Positions 15,528-23,795 of a stretch of DNA of 44,765 nt are shown one piece after another. The first letter of the stretch is position 1. Each line of letters begins with the position of its first letter. This DNA is from an uncultured Victivallis sp. (GTDB lineage: Bacteria > Verrucomicrobiota > Lentisphaeria > Victivallales > Victivallaceae), in NCBI GenBank assembly GCA_944389895.1, contig CALXOA010000123.1, positions 1-44,765 of the forward strand, given 5' to 3'. The position numbers and the translations under genes are program-made. The notes under the pieces are model-generated. The model searched no databases and was not told the DNA's origin. It saw only the letters and a list, made by a program, of their open reading frames with translations.

Positions 15528-17627
15528 ATGAGCGTAAGTTTGCTTCTGCGAAAGAAAGTCGGAGACACCGCGGTCTGTTACCTGCTGGACGAGGAAAACG
15601 GTTGCGTGGAATTGGAATTGCTGCCCGATGACGCCGTCGGGCGTTCCGAACTACGGCTGGAGGGGCGGGAGCTTTCGCCGCTGGCGGAACTGAAACTGCA
15701 GTCCGAGGCTCCCAGCGCCGGTTTCGGCGCGGGGCGGTCGATGCGGTTCGGCAGTTCGCGCTGGCGTTTTCGTTATGTTGCGCAGAACCTGGGTTCCCGG
15801 GAGATTGAGACGGTGCTTGAGGATTCCTGCGGCTGCAGAGTCGTGCACCGCCTGTCGTGGCGCGGAGACGTTCCGGCATTCCGGGTGGCGGTGACCTTTC
15901 AGAATCGGTCGCAGGAGCCGGTGACACTTGAGATGCTTGAAAGTTTTTCGATCGGCGGAATCGGTGCGGAACTGGATGATGCATCCTATGAGGAGCTGAC
16001 ATTGCACCGCTTCCGGTCCCGCTGGGCATCGGAGGGACAACATGTCGCGGAATCGGTCGAGTCCCTTGGTTTGTCCCGCCCATATCATGGATTTCCGGTG
16101 ATGAGCGAGCGTTTCGGGCAGGTCGGGACGATGCCGGTGCGTGGTTTTCATCCCGCCGCGATGGTGGAGGATCCAGTGAACCGGGTGGTCCGCGGGGCAT
16201 TCCTGGCCTGGACCGGTTCGTGGCAGATGGAGTTGTCGCACGCCTGCGACCCCGGCCTGACGTTGAGCGGCGGACTCGCCGACCGCGAGTTGGGACATTG
16301 GCGCCTGACGCTTGCGCCGGGCGGGGAACTCTCCGCCCCCGAGGCGATCATCGGTTGTGTCAGGGGCACGGTCGACGATCTCTCCAATCTGCTGTTGCGC
16401 GAAGTGAATGCCTCGCTCAACATTCCTGACTGCGAGCAGGATCTGCCGGTGATTTTCAATGAATGGTGCACCAGCTGGGGAGAGCCGGCCGAATCGAATC
16501 TGCTGGCGATTGCCGATCGGCTTCGCGACACTCCGGTGCGTTATCTGGTGATCGATGCCGGCTGGTACAAGACCGACGGTACGGAATGGAGCAATGCGCA
16601 GGGGGACTGGCGGGTTAACCGGCGACTTTTTCCGGAGGGAATCGGGGCGACTGCCCGGAAAATCCGTGAACGTGGTCTGATTCCCGGAATCTGGTTTGAG
16701 GCGGAGGTGTGCGGGTTTGAATCCGAGGCATTTTCCCGCGAAGCGGCCCACCATCTGCATCTGGATGGGCAGCCGATCGTTGCCGGCGGACGCCATTTCT
16801 GGAATCTCAACGATTCGGCCGCGATGGCATATCTGGATGAGAAGGTTGTCCATATGTTGAAGGAGAACTCCTTCGGTTATGTCAAGATCGATTATAACGC
16901 GACGATCGGTCTCGGCTGTGATCACCCGGATTCTCCCGGCGAGGGGTTGAGGCGGCAGGTCGAGGGTACGCATCGGTTCTTCCGCAGGCTGCGCGAAGTC
17001 AATCCGGATCTGGTGATCGAGAACTGCGCTTCGGGCGGTCACCGGCTGGAGCCGGCGATGTTCGCACTCACTTCCATGTCGTCGTTTTCCGATGCGCATG
17101 AGGATCCGGGGATTCCGCTGATCGCTGCGAACCTTCACCGGCTGATGTTGCCGCGCCAGTGTCAGATCTGGGTGGTGATCCGGCGCGATGCCGATCTGAA
17201 ACGTCTCGGTTATCTGCTCTCTTCCGGCATGCTGGGGCGTCTCTGCCTTTCCGGCGACATTCTCAACCTGGAGCAGGAGCAGTGGAATCTGGTCCTGCAC
17301 GGCCTGGAGTTCTACCGCAAACTGGTTCCGGTACTGCGGGATGGTGATTCCCGCCTGGCTCCGGCTGCGGCGCGTGGACGGACCCGGCTGACCGGCGCCC
17401 AGACGCTGGTGCGGATCGGGCGTGACCGGCGGCAGTTCGCACTCTTCCTCCATGCGTTTGAAACGCCTCCTGCAGAGGTGCGCTTCCGTCTGCCGGAGGG
17501 CGAATGGACGTGTGTCGATGAGTTTTCGGTTTCCGGAACCGGTTCGACCGCGATTGAAGCGGATGAAGTGGTCTGGTGCGGGCCTGCGCCGATGAGCGGG
17601 CGGGTGATGCTTTTTGAAAAAAGGTAA
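15528..17627 (+). CDS. Alpha-galactosidase, GH36
   Basis: Retaining enzyme releasing terminal alpha-galactose (family members may also act on other alpha-galactosides). The ATG at 15528 is preferred over 15519 because AAAGG then sits at normal spacing; the product is 699 residues. The N-terminal super-sandwich (1-290) precedes the barrel: DAGWYKTDG, WFEAEV, Y-V-K-I-D-Y-N with nucleophile Asp455, ENCASGGHR, and S-D-A-H-E with acid/base Asp522. No signal peptide, so cytoplasmic. It is the first gene of a tight operon, with the isomerase-like gene beginning 19 bases after its stop. WFEAE replaces the more usual WFEPE. Confidence 0.92.
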   Translation: MSVSLLLRKKVGDTAVCYLLDEENGCVELELLPDDAVGRSELRLEGRELSPLAELKLQSEAPSAGFGAGRSMRFGSSRWRFRYVAQNLGSREIETVLEDSCGCRVVHRLSWRGDVPAFRVAVTFQNRSQEPVTLEMLESFSIGGIGAELDDASYEELTLHRFRSRWASEGQHVAESVESLGLSRPYHGFPVMSERFGQVGTMPVRGFHPAAMVEDPVNRVVRGAFLAWTGSWQMELSHACDPGLTLSGGLADRELGHWRLTLAPGGELSAPEAIIGCVRGTVDDLSNLLLREVNASLNIPDCEQDLPVIFNEWCTSWGEPAESNLLAIADRLRDTPVRYLVIDAGWYKTDGTEWSNAQGDWRVNRRLFPEGIGATARKIRERGLIPGIWFEAEVCGFESEAFSREAAHHLHLDGQPIVAGGRHFWNLNDSAAMAYLDEKVVHMLKENSFGYVKIDYNATIGLGCDHPDSPGEGLRRQVEGTHRFFRRLREVNPDLVIENCASGGHRLEPAMFALTSMSSFSDAHEDPGIPLIAANLHRLMLPRQCQIWVVIRRDADLKRLGYLLSSGMLGRLCLSGDILNLEQEQWNLVLHGLEFYRKLVPVLRDGDSRLAPAAARGRTRLTGAQTLVRIGRDRRQFALFLHAFETPPAEVRFRLPEGEWTCVDEFSVSGTGSTAIEADEVVWCGPAPMSGRVMLFEKR

Positions 17628-17646
17628 AAAGGGGGGGAATACGAGG

Positions 17647-19038
17647 ATGAAATTCGCACTTTATTTCGGAAACCGCGGTTTTTTTCCGGAACGGTTGATC
17701 GCCTCGGCGCGGCGCGAGACGGTTGAAGCGCTTGCGGCCCTCGGCATCGAATCTCTCTGCCAGCCGGAGGAACTGACCCGGTACGGTGCGGTGGAAACCG
17801 CCGCGGAGGGGAGGCGTTACGCCGCCTTTCTGCGGGAGCATGCGGGCGAATACGACGGGGTATTGCTGGTGTTGCCGAATTTCGGCGATGAAAACGGAGC
17901 TTCCGAGGCGTTGCGGGACTGCGGGACCCCGATCTATATCCTCGCTTATCCTGATGAGCTTGATAAGATGGATTTCAATTCCCGGCGGGACGCTTTCTGC
18001 GGGAAGCTCTCGATCATGGATGTATTCGGGCAGTTCGGAATCCGCTACACCGTGTGGGCTCCGCATACGCTTCATCCCGCGTCGGAAGAGTTCGGCCGGC
18101 AGATGGTGCGGTTTTCCGCTGTATGCCGTATTGTCAAGGGGATGAAGCGCTTTCGGATCGGAGCGGTGGGGGCGCGGCCGACCGCGTTCAAGACGATCCG
18201 CTTCGATGAGAACGCGTTGCAGAAATACGGCATTACGACCGAGGTTTTCGACAACTCCGATCTGCTGCTGCGGGTCCGGGCATTGCGCGACGATGCGCCG
18301 GAGGTGACGGCGAAGGCGGAACTTTTTTCCGGCTATACCGATTTCTCGCAGGTGCCGCGTGAGAAGTTGCTGGCGCTGGCGAAGCTCTCCTGTGCTCTCG
18401 ACCGGCTGATCGCCGAATATGAACTCGATGCGCTCGGACTGCGTTGCTGGCTCGATCTGGAGCAGACGCTGCAGATTTCGCCGTGTGTCGTGCTGAGCGA
18501 ACTCAATGACCGCGGTTTCCCGGCTGCGTGTGAACTCGATGTCGGGAACGCGGTCACGATGTACGCACTGCACCTCGCTTCGTGCGAGCCTGCGGCCTGT
18601 CTCGACTGGAACAACAATTACGAAGACGATCCCGATCGCTGCGTTCTGTTCCACTGCGGGCCGGTTCCGCAGCGCCTGATGCTGGAGCGTGGCCGGGTGA
18701 TCGATCACCCGATGTTCGCAAAATCGCTCGGAGCCGGTTGCGCCTTCGGCTGCAATGTCGGCAGGATCCGGCCGATGCATTTCACCTTTGCCTCGAGTAC
18801 GACGGTGGACGGGCGTCTGCGTTACTACACGGGGGAGGGGGAGTTCACCTGCGACACACTGCCCGCGGAGTTTTTCGGTTGTGGCGGCGTGGCACGGATT
18901 CCCGGCCTGCAGCAGGGGCTCCTGCGGATCGGCCGTAACGGTTACCGGCATCATGTCGGTGTGACGCCGGGCAGCTGGAGTACGGTGCTTGACGAGGCGT
19001 TCGGCACCTATCTCGGATATGATAAAACGGAACTCTGA
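17647..19038 (+). CDS. L-fucose isomerase-like sugar isomerase
   Basis: Interconverts an aldose and ketose. The start at 17647 follows a G-rich ribosome site just after the GH36 gene and gives 463 residues (MKFALYFGNRGFFPERLI). It has the FucI/AraA-type layout: Rossmann-like N-terminal domains (1-160), then the C-terminal catalytic part. That part has SELNDRGFPAACELDVGNAVT around residues 285-305, LDWNNN near 320, and LFHCGP near 335. The Glu, Asp and His there are the likely metal ligands. At about 460 residues it is shorter than E. coli FucI (about 590). With the kinase and aldolase that follow, it would make a three-step pathway. Whether the substrate is fucose, rhamnose, arabinose or galactose cannot be decided from sequence. 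Confidence 0.78.
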   Translation: MKFALYFGNRGFFPERLIASARRETVEALAALGIESLCQPEELTRYGAVETAAEGRRYAAFLREHAGEYDGVLLVLPNFGDENGASEALRDCGTPIYILAYPDELDKMDFNSRRDAFCGKLSIMDVFGQFGIRYTVWAPHTLHPASEEFGRQMVRFSAVCRIVKGMKRFRIGAVGARPTAFKTIRFDENALQKYGITTEVFDNSDLLLRVRALRDDAPEVTAKAELFSGYTDFSQVPREKLLALAKLSCALDRLIAEYELDALGLRCWLDLEQTLQISPCVVLSELNDRGFPAACELDVGNAVTMYALHLASCEPAACLDWNNNYEDDPDRCVLFHCGPVPQRLMLERGRVIDHPMFAKSLGAGCAFGCNVGRIRPMHFTFASSTTVDGRLRYYTGEGEFTCDTLPAEFFGCGGVARIPGLQQGLLRIGRNGYRHHVGVTPGSWSTVLDEAFGTYLGYDKTEL

Positions 19039-19041
19039 GCA

Positions 19042-20514
19042 ATGAGTTTTCTCGGGATTGACATCGGTTCGAGTCAGGTCAAGGCGGTCGTGTTTGACGA
19101 AGCGGGCAGGCCGCTTGCCTCCTCCTACGGCAAATACGCGTTTCAGGTTCCGGAACCCGGAGCGATGGAGCTTGACAGCCGAGAGGTGCTGGCAGCCTGC
19201 CGCCGGGTGATCGTCGAAACGGCGGAACAGGTTCATCGGGCGGATCCGGTCGAGGCGCTGGCGATTTCGAGTCAGGGGGAGGCTTTCACCCCGGTGGATG
19301 CCGCCGGTCAGCCGCTGGCCCCGGCGATGATCTCGGGTGATTCCCGCGCCTCCGCGGTTGTCGCCGAATTTGCCGACACCTTCGGGCGCGACCGGCTCTA
19401 CCGGATTACCGGTCATACTCCTTCGGGGATGTTCAGCATCGCCAAACTGCTCTGGTTGTCCCGGTTCCGGCCGCGCGTCCGCGAGCGGGCGGTTCGGTTC
19501 CTCTGCTTCGAGGATCTGCTGGTCGCGGCGCTCGGAGCTGAACCGGCGATGGGGTGGCCGCTGGCCGGGCGGACGATGCTCTTTGATGTGACCGGACATG
19601 CGTGGAGTGCGGAACTCCTGGCCGCAATCGGTTTTCAGGCCGGTGAGTTCGCCCGCCCCTGCCGTTCCGGTACGGTGGTCGGCGAAGTTTCCTGTGAAGC
19701 CGCCGGACGGTTCGGCTTGACTCCGGGAACCCGGATCGTTGCCGGGGGGCACGACCAGGTGGTTGCCGCACTGGGGTGCGGCGTACGTCGGCCGGGCACG
19801 GCGATGTATGCCGCCGGCAGCGTGGAGTGTCTGGTTCCTGTGGCCCGTGAACTGACGTTCTCGGAGAGACTCTGCAGCGGCAACCTGTGCAGTTACGACT
19901 ACGTGCTGCCGGGCATGTACGCTTCGCTCGGTTATTCGCTGACCGGCAGCAATCTGCTCGAATATTTCATCCGGGAGTTCGCGCCCGATCTGAATGGCGA
20001 TTACGCGGCGCTGACTGCATCGATGCCGGAGGCGCCGACCTCTCTGCTGACGATACCCTACTTCACTCCATCCGGTACGCCTTACTTCGATTCCCATACG
20101 CCGGGGACGGTGTACGGCTGGCGGCTCGGCTGTTCGCGTGGAGAGCTGCTGAAAGGGCTGGAGGAGGGGATCGGACTGGAGATGAAGCTGAATTTCGAGC
20201 TGCTCAGGGAGAACGGTTTCCCGATCGAAACCTTGATCGCGTCGGGCGGAGGATTCCGACAGCCGGCGCTGGTGCAGTTGCGTGCCGACATTCTCGGTAC
20301 GCCGATTCAGGTCACCACTCTCAAGGAAGCCGGCTGCCGCGGTGCCGCATTGCTTGCGGAAAGCGCGGTCCGGGGGTGTCCGGTTGATGAGTTGCCCGGT
20401 TCCAGGCCGGAGATCTCCGGAGAGTTCCGGCCCGACCCGGAGCGGGCGGCACGGTATCATGAGAAATTTGAAAAATGGCAGATGTTTTCCAAACTTATCA
20501 GGGAGAATTGTTGA
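19042..20514 (+). CDS. FGGY-family carbohydrate kinase
   Basis: Phosphorylates a ketose (or polyol) with ATP. The product is 490 residues and starts MSFLGIDIGSSQVKAVVFDE, the phosphate-1 motif of the actin-like fold. SGDSRAS near residue 100 and PGTRIVAGGHDQVVAALGCG near 235-250 mark the N-terminal FGGY domain. ASGGGFRQPALVQLRADILG near 400 marks the adenosine-binding C-terminal domain. The start is 3 bases after the isomerase stop and the stop is 1 base before the aldolase start, so the three are translationally linked. It resembles xylulokinase, rhamnulokinase and fuculokinase about equally; specificity is not assignable. Confidence 0.9.
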   Translation: MSFLGIDIGSSQVKAVVFDEAGRPLASSYGKYAFQVPEPGAMELDSREVLAACRRVIVETAEQVHRADPVEALAISSQGEAFTPVDAAGQPLAPAMISGDSRASAVVAEFADTFGRDRLYRITGHTPSGMFSIAKLLWLSRFRPRVRERAVRFLCFEDLLVAALGAEPAMGWPLAGRTMLFDVTGHAWSAELLAAIGFQAGEFARPCRSGTVVGEVSCEAAGRFGLTPGTRIVAGGHDQVVAALGCGVRRPGTAMYAAGSVECLVPVARELTFSERLCSGNLCSYDYVLPGMYASLGYSLTGSNLLEYFIREFAPDLNGDYAALTASMPEAPTSLLTIPYFTPSGTPYFDSHTPGTVYGWRLGCSRGELLKGLEEGIGLEMKLNFELLRENGFPIETLIASGGGFRQPALVQLRADILGTPIQVTTLKEAGCRGAALLAESAVRGCPVDELPGSRPEISGEFRPDPERAARYHEKFEKWQMFSKLIRENC

Positions 20515-20515
20515 A

Positions 20516-21403
20516 ATGTCCATTGTTCCTTTCCGTGAAATTCTTGCCGATGCGCGTGCCCGGAAATACGCAGTACCGATGTTCGACGTGTCGAACACCA
20601 CGATGATCCGGGCGGCCGTTGAAGTCGCCGATGAGCTCGGTTCTCCGGTGATTCTCGGTGCGATTCCTCCCGATGTGGAAGGCGCCTCTCTCGGGTACTG
20701 GGCAAACTCCGCTCTCTATGCGGCCAGGCAGGTCAAGGTGCCGGTCTGTCTTCATCTCGATCATGCGACCAATGCTCCTGATTGTCTCCGGGCTGCGGAG
20801 TGCGGGTTTCAAAGTGTGATGATCGATGCTTCGGCGAAGCCTTTCGAGGAGAATGTCGCCGCGAGCGCCGAGGTCGTAAAGCTTGTTTCTCCGCTCGGTG
20901 TCGATGTCGAGGCCGAACTCGGCCATGTCGCCTCCGGGATCACCGGGGCGGCCGACGGCGGCAGGAGTGAAAGCGGGGCGTTGAAGGATGGAGACACCGT
21001 TTTCACCGATCCCGATTCCGTGGTGGAATTTGCCGGGAGGACGGGGGTTGCCGCGCTGGCGGTTTCGATCGGTACGACCCACGGGGTCTATATCGCCGCG
21101 CCGGAGCTGGATATCGCCCGCCTCCGGGAGATCAACCGCGTTTCACCGATTCCGCTGGTGTTGCACGGGGGTTCCGGTACTCCGGCGGATCAGTTGCGCG
21201 CCGCGATCGCCGAAGGCATCGCAAAAATCAACATCTACTCCGAATTGACTGCCGCATGGAATCGGGAAATGCTCGCCTTTCTGCGGGAACGGCGCGAAAT
21301 GACCTGCTGGTTCAGTGTCGTCTGCCGGACGCCGGACGAGGCGATGCGCCGGGCGATGGCCGAAAAGATTGAAATGTTCGGTTCCGCAGGCCGGGCACGC
21401 TGA
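20516..21403 (+). CDS. Class II (zinc) ketose-phosphate aldolase, fructose/tagatose-bisphosphate aldolase family
   Basis: Cleaves a ketose phosphate to dihydroxyacetone phosphate and an aldehyde. The start at 20516 has AGGGAG upstream and gives 295 residues. Family marks: YAVPMFDVSN (18-27), C-L-H-L-D-H-A-T with His80, Asp82 and Zn ligand His83, DVEAELGHV near 125, SIGTTHG near 185, LHGGSGTP near 215 and KINIYSEL near 240. It is last in the GH36-isomerase-kinase operon. In this position it would replace the class II FucA/RhaD/AraD-type aldolases usually found in such pathways, so its substrate may be a ketose-1-phosphate rather than a bisphosphate; that is inference. Confidence 0.9.
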   Translation: MSIVPFREILADARARKYAVPMFDVSNTTMIRAAVEVADELGSPVILGAIPPDVEGASLGYWANSALYAARQVKVPVCLHLDHATNAPDCLRAAECGFQSVMIDASAKPFEENVAASAEVVKLVSPLGVDVEAELGHVASGITGAADGGRSESGALKDGDTVFTDPDSVVEFAGRTGVAALAVSIGTTHGVYIAAPELDIARLREINRVSPIPLVLHGGSGTPADQLRAAIAEGIAKINIYSELTAAWNREMLAFLRERREMTCWFSVVCRTPDEAMRRAMAEKIEMFGSAGRAR

Positions 21404-21429
21404 TTTTTCCGCCGGGGAGGGGGCGGGCA

Positions 21430-22179
21430 TTATCTCTCAAGCTCCTCGAGGGCGGCGATTGCCACACGATGCCCCTGGGCGGCAGCCCGTTTCAGATGCA
21501 AACGGGCTGCCGCAAGATTGCGCTCCGTCCCTTCGCCGTTGGCGTACATCAGCCCCAGGTTGCATTGCGCCTGTGCATAACCCTGTGCTGCGGCATGCCG
21601 GAAAAGCCGCAACGCCTCCCGCTTGTCAACCAGCACGCCGAGTCCGCGCAGATAGAGCACGCCCAGATTGTTCTGACCGTCCGGATTGCCTTTTTCCGCC
21701 GCGATCCGGTAGTAGTGTGCTGCCTTGGCGTAGTCGCGGCGGCGTTCATGGATGAACCCGAGATTGAATGCTGCTCCGGAATGGCCGTTTGCGGTGGCGG
21801 TCTCAAACCAGCGGCAGGCCTCTTCGAGGTTTCGATCGATACCGAGTCCGTCGAAGTAGAGCAACCCGACCCGGAACTGGGCTTCGAGGACACCGTTTGA
21901 CGCCGCTTTCCGATACCAGTGTAAGGCCTGTTTGAAATCCTGTTTGACGCCCCCTTTCCCGCGAAAGTAGAGACTTCCAAGGTTGTACTGGGCCTGTGGA
22001 ACGCCGCGATCGGCGAGTTCCCGGTAGATTGCGACTCCCCGTTCCGGAGTACCGGACTGAATTTCCGTGATGGCTTCGAGAATCTTTTTCCCGTCCGCCT
22101 CACTGATGGGAGGCCCATCCGTTGCCCCGACTGAGAGTGCCATCAGCATCGCGAGGGCGCAGCTGATTCGTCCGATCAT
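21430..22179 (-). CDS. Secreted or periplasmic Sel1-repeat (SLR) protein
   Basis: The start at 22179 gives 249 residues opening on a signal peptide (MIGRISCALAMLMALSVGATDG). Alternative in-frame ATGs at 22221 (right beside the tandem repeat) and 22284 exist, and none has a strong ribosome site. From about residue 30 the protein is five or six Sel1/TPR-like repeats (AQYNLGSLYFRGKGG, AQFRVGLLYFDGLG, AAFNLGFIHERR, GQNNLGVLYLRGLG, AQCNLGLMYANGEG). Such proteins are protein-interaction scaffolds in the periplasm; partners are unknown. It lies downstream of a 66-residue gene on the same strand. Confidence 0.82.
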   Translation of the reverse strand: MIGRISCALAMLMALSVGATDGPPISEADGKKILEAITEIQSGTPERGVAIYRELADRGVPQAQYNLGSLYFRGKGGVKQDFKQALHWYRKAASNGVLEAQFRVGLLYFDGLGIDRNLEEACRWFETATANGHSGAAFNLGFIHERRRDYAKAAHYYRIAAEKGNPDGQNNLGVLYLRGLGVLVDKREALRLFRHAAAQGYAQAQCNLGLMYANGEGTERNLAAARLHLKRAAAQGHRVAIAALEELER

Positions 22180-22220
22180 CACATTTCCGCTCTTTCTTCT
22201 CCTGTTTGTTTTCCCGTTCA

Positions 22221-22276
22221 TTTTTCCCAGTCCCTTTTTCCCAGTCCCTTTTTCCCAGTCCCTTTTCCCCAGTTTC
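22221..22276. repeat. 14-bp tandem repeat in the leader of the Sel1 gene
   Basis: Three perfect copies of TTTTTCCCAGTCCC (22221-22234, 22235-22248, 22249-22262) and one degenerate copy (22263-22276) lie directly ahead of the possible start at 22221. On the coding strand each unit reads GGGACTGGGAAAAA, a purine-rich stretch like a ribosome site. Fourteen is not a multiple of three, so copy-number change would shift any frame started upstream. Confidence 0.9.
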
Positions 22277-22300
22277 AGAATCATTCCCGGGCAGTAGTGC

Positions 22301-22501
22301 TCAGGAGTTCTCGTCGACCTCCTCCAAATTTGCCATGACCACCGGAAGACCGGCTTCGAAGATCAGTTGCTCGACGCGTTCCCGGTTCAGATGGGAACAT
22401 CGGCTGCAGATGCGATCCACCTGACGGCGGATTTTTGCCTCCCGATCAATCAGCGTTAACCGGTAATCCGGACCGGAGCGGCAGTTCTCATCCTCTTTCA
22501 T
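22301..22501 (-). CDS. Small hypothetical protein with CxxC
   Basis: The start at 22501 has AGAAG upstream and gives 66 residues: MKEDENCRSG at the start, an acidic/helical body, and C-S-R-C-S-H-L mid-chain. The CxxC-x-H hints at a metal site. No family recognised. It is divergent from the HTH gene at 22670 and upstream of the Sel1 gene, with palindromic sites at 22526-22550 just before its start. It could be spurious, but ribosome site, context and composition favour a gene. Confidence 0.5.
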   Translation of the reverse strand: MKEDENCRSGPDYRLTLIDREAKIRRQVDRICSRCSHLNRERVEQLIFEAGLPVVMANLEEVDENS

Positions 22502-22525
22502 GATCCATCTTCTTTGATTATTTGT

Positions 22526-22550
22526 GTTATAATAACTCAAATTGTTATTA
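22526..22550. promoter_or_regulatory. Candidate operator: three GTTAT half-sites
   Basis: GTTATAATAAC (22526-22536) is a palindrome with 5-base arms. TAATAAC (22530-22536) also pairs perfectly with GTTATTA (22544-22550) across 7 bases. Three half-sites in 25 bases between divergent genes suggest binding by a regulator, possibly the HTH protein encoded at 22670. Confidence 0.4.
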
Positions 22551-22615
22551 ATATTGCATTGGAAATCAATTAATCAATCTTTCTATACTCTTTTGTGCTG
22601 ATTTTTATCAGGAAA

Positions 22616-22644
22616 TTGACTTATTGCGTTTGAAATGCTATAGT
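22616..22644 (+). promoter_or_regulatory. Sigma-70-type promoter for the HTH-deoC operon
   Basis: TTGACT (22616-22621), 17 bases, TATAGT (22639-22644). Both boxes match consensus in five of six positions with ideal spacing. The HTH gene start is at 22670, so the leader would be about 20 bases and just holds the GGAGGG ribosome site. Confidence 0.75.
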
Positions 22645-22669
22645 TAGAATAAATTCAGGAGGGATACGC

Positions 22670-23029
22670 ATGAGACTCAGTGACCGGGAATTGATAGATC
22701 TTCTCTATCAGGTGATAGCCCGAGAAAAAGTGAAACTCGATATGGTTGCCGGGGATCTCGGCGTCGCACCGGAGACGATCAGCCGGTGGCGGAAACGCGG
22801 TCTCCTGTCACGGTCGAGCCGCAATTCCATTGCGGTCTATCTGGCCGGGCGGGGGGTATCTCTGAGCGATCTGACCGATCATGCCTGTACGCTGGCGGAC
22901 TGTCCGGCGCGGAGGCCGGTCGACAGACAACTTCAGATTATCCTGGAAAGCTGGAAACAACTCACGATTGAACAGCGTGGTGAACTCTCGACCCGGGCAT
23001 TGGTTTTCTGCAACCGGAATGAAAAATGA
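22670..23029 (+). CDS. Small helix-turn-helix protein, probable regulator
   Basis: The start at 22670 follows AGGAGGGA and gives 119 residues. Residues about 5-65 form an XRE-like or homeodomain-like helix-turn-helix (VKLDMVAGDLGVAPETISRWRKRGLLS). The rest is helical, with a Cys pair in HACTLADCPARRP. No exact family recognised. It is the first gene of the unit, 31 bases ahead of deoC. It could regulate this operon or the divergent small gene through the GTTAT sites. Confidence 0.75.
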   Translation: MRLSDRELIDLLYQVIAREKVKLDMVAGDLGVAPETISRWRKRGLLSRSSRNSIAVYLAGRGVSLSDLTDHACTLADCPARRPVDRQLQIILESWKQLTIEQRGELSTRALVFCNRNEK

Positions 23030-23060
23030 ACCGCAATTCCGCAGACAAGGGATGTAAGGA

Positions 23061-23792
23061 ATGAAACAGGAATACACGTTGGATGACATCTCCAAGATGA
23101 TCGATCACTCGCTGCTTCAACCGACGATGAGTGACGAGGAATTGATTCGCGGCTGCGCTCTGGCTGTGGACTACAATTGCGCTTCGGTGTGCATCAAGCC
23201 CTATTTCGTCGGTACCGCCGCGAAACTGCTGCGGGAAACCGGCGTCAATACCGGAACGGTCGCCGGTTTTCCACATGGCAACAGCGCGGTGGAGACCAAG
23301 GTGTTTGAAATCCGGCGCGCTGTGGAGGAAGGGGCTGTCGAGGTCGATGTCGTAGTCAATGTCGGCAAGGTGCGTTCCGGGGAGTGGAGTTATGTCCACG
23401 ACGAAATTGCTGCGGCCAATCAGGCTGCCGTTGACGGAGGGGCGATTCTGAAGGTGATTTTCGAAAATGATTTTCTCTACGACTCGCAGATTGAGCAGCT
23501 CTGTTTGATCTGCAACCGGATCCGTCCCGCTTTCATCAAGACATCGACCGGTTACGGATTCACCAAACGGGACAACGGATTCTACAATTACGACGGAGCG
23601 CGCTTCGAACATCTCGCACTGATGCGTCGGGTGGCGGTCCCGGAGATTCAGATCAAGGCTGCCGGAGGTATCCGGACTCTGGATGATCTGCTGACCGTCC
23701 GCAAACTCGGCGTGACCCGGGTGGGGGCGACTGCGACCGCGGCGATTCTGGACGAAGCGGTTAAACGTATCTACGGCGATCAGGCGGAGTGA
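23061..23792 (+). CDS. deoC: Deoxyribose-phosphate aldolase
   Basis: Converts 2-deoxyribose-5-phosphate to glyceraldehyde-3-phosphate and acetaldehyde in deoxynucleoside breakdown. The 243-residue product has the class I signatures: MIDHSLLQPTMSDEE at the N-terminus, GFPHG, EVDVVVNVG, the Schiff-base lysine Lys160 in F-I-K-T-S-T-G-Y-G, and the proton-relay lysine Lys199 in I-K-A-A-G-G-I-R-T. The ribosome site TAAGGA is well placed. The stop lies 3 bases ahead of the FMN-binding membrane protein. The usual partners deoA, deoB and deoD are absent here. Confidence 0.96.
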   Translation: MKQEYTLDDISKMIDHSLLQPTMSDEELIRGCALAVDYNCASVCIKPYFVGTAAKLLRETGVNTGTVAGFPHGNSAVETKVFEIRRAVEEGAVEVDVVVNVGKVRSGEWSYVHDEIAAANQAAVDGGAILKVIFENDFLYDSQIEQLCLICNRIRPAFIKTSTGYGFTKRDNGFYNYDGARFEHLALMRRVAVPEIQIKAAGGIRTLDDLLTVRKLGVTRVGATATAAILDEAVKRIYGDQAE

Positions 23793-23795
23793 GCG

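Noticed and set aside
17263..20601. 1112-residue minus-strand frame across the isomerase and kinase genes
   Set aside because: Arg/Pro-rich shadow translation; the plus-strand genes carry clear family motifs and ribosome sites.
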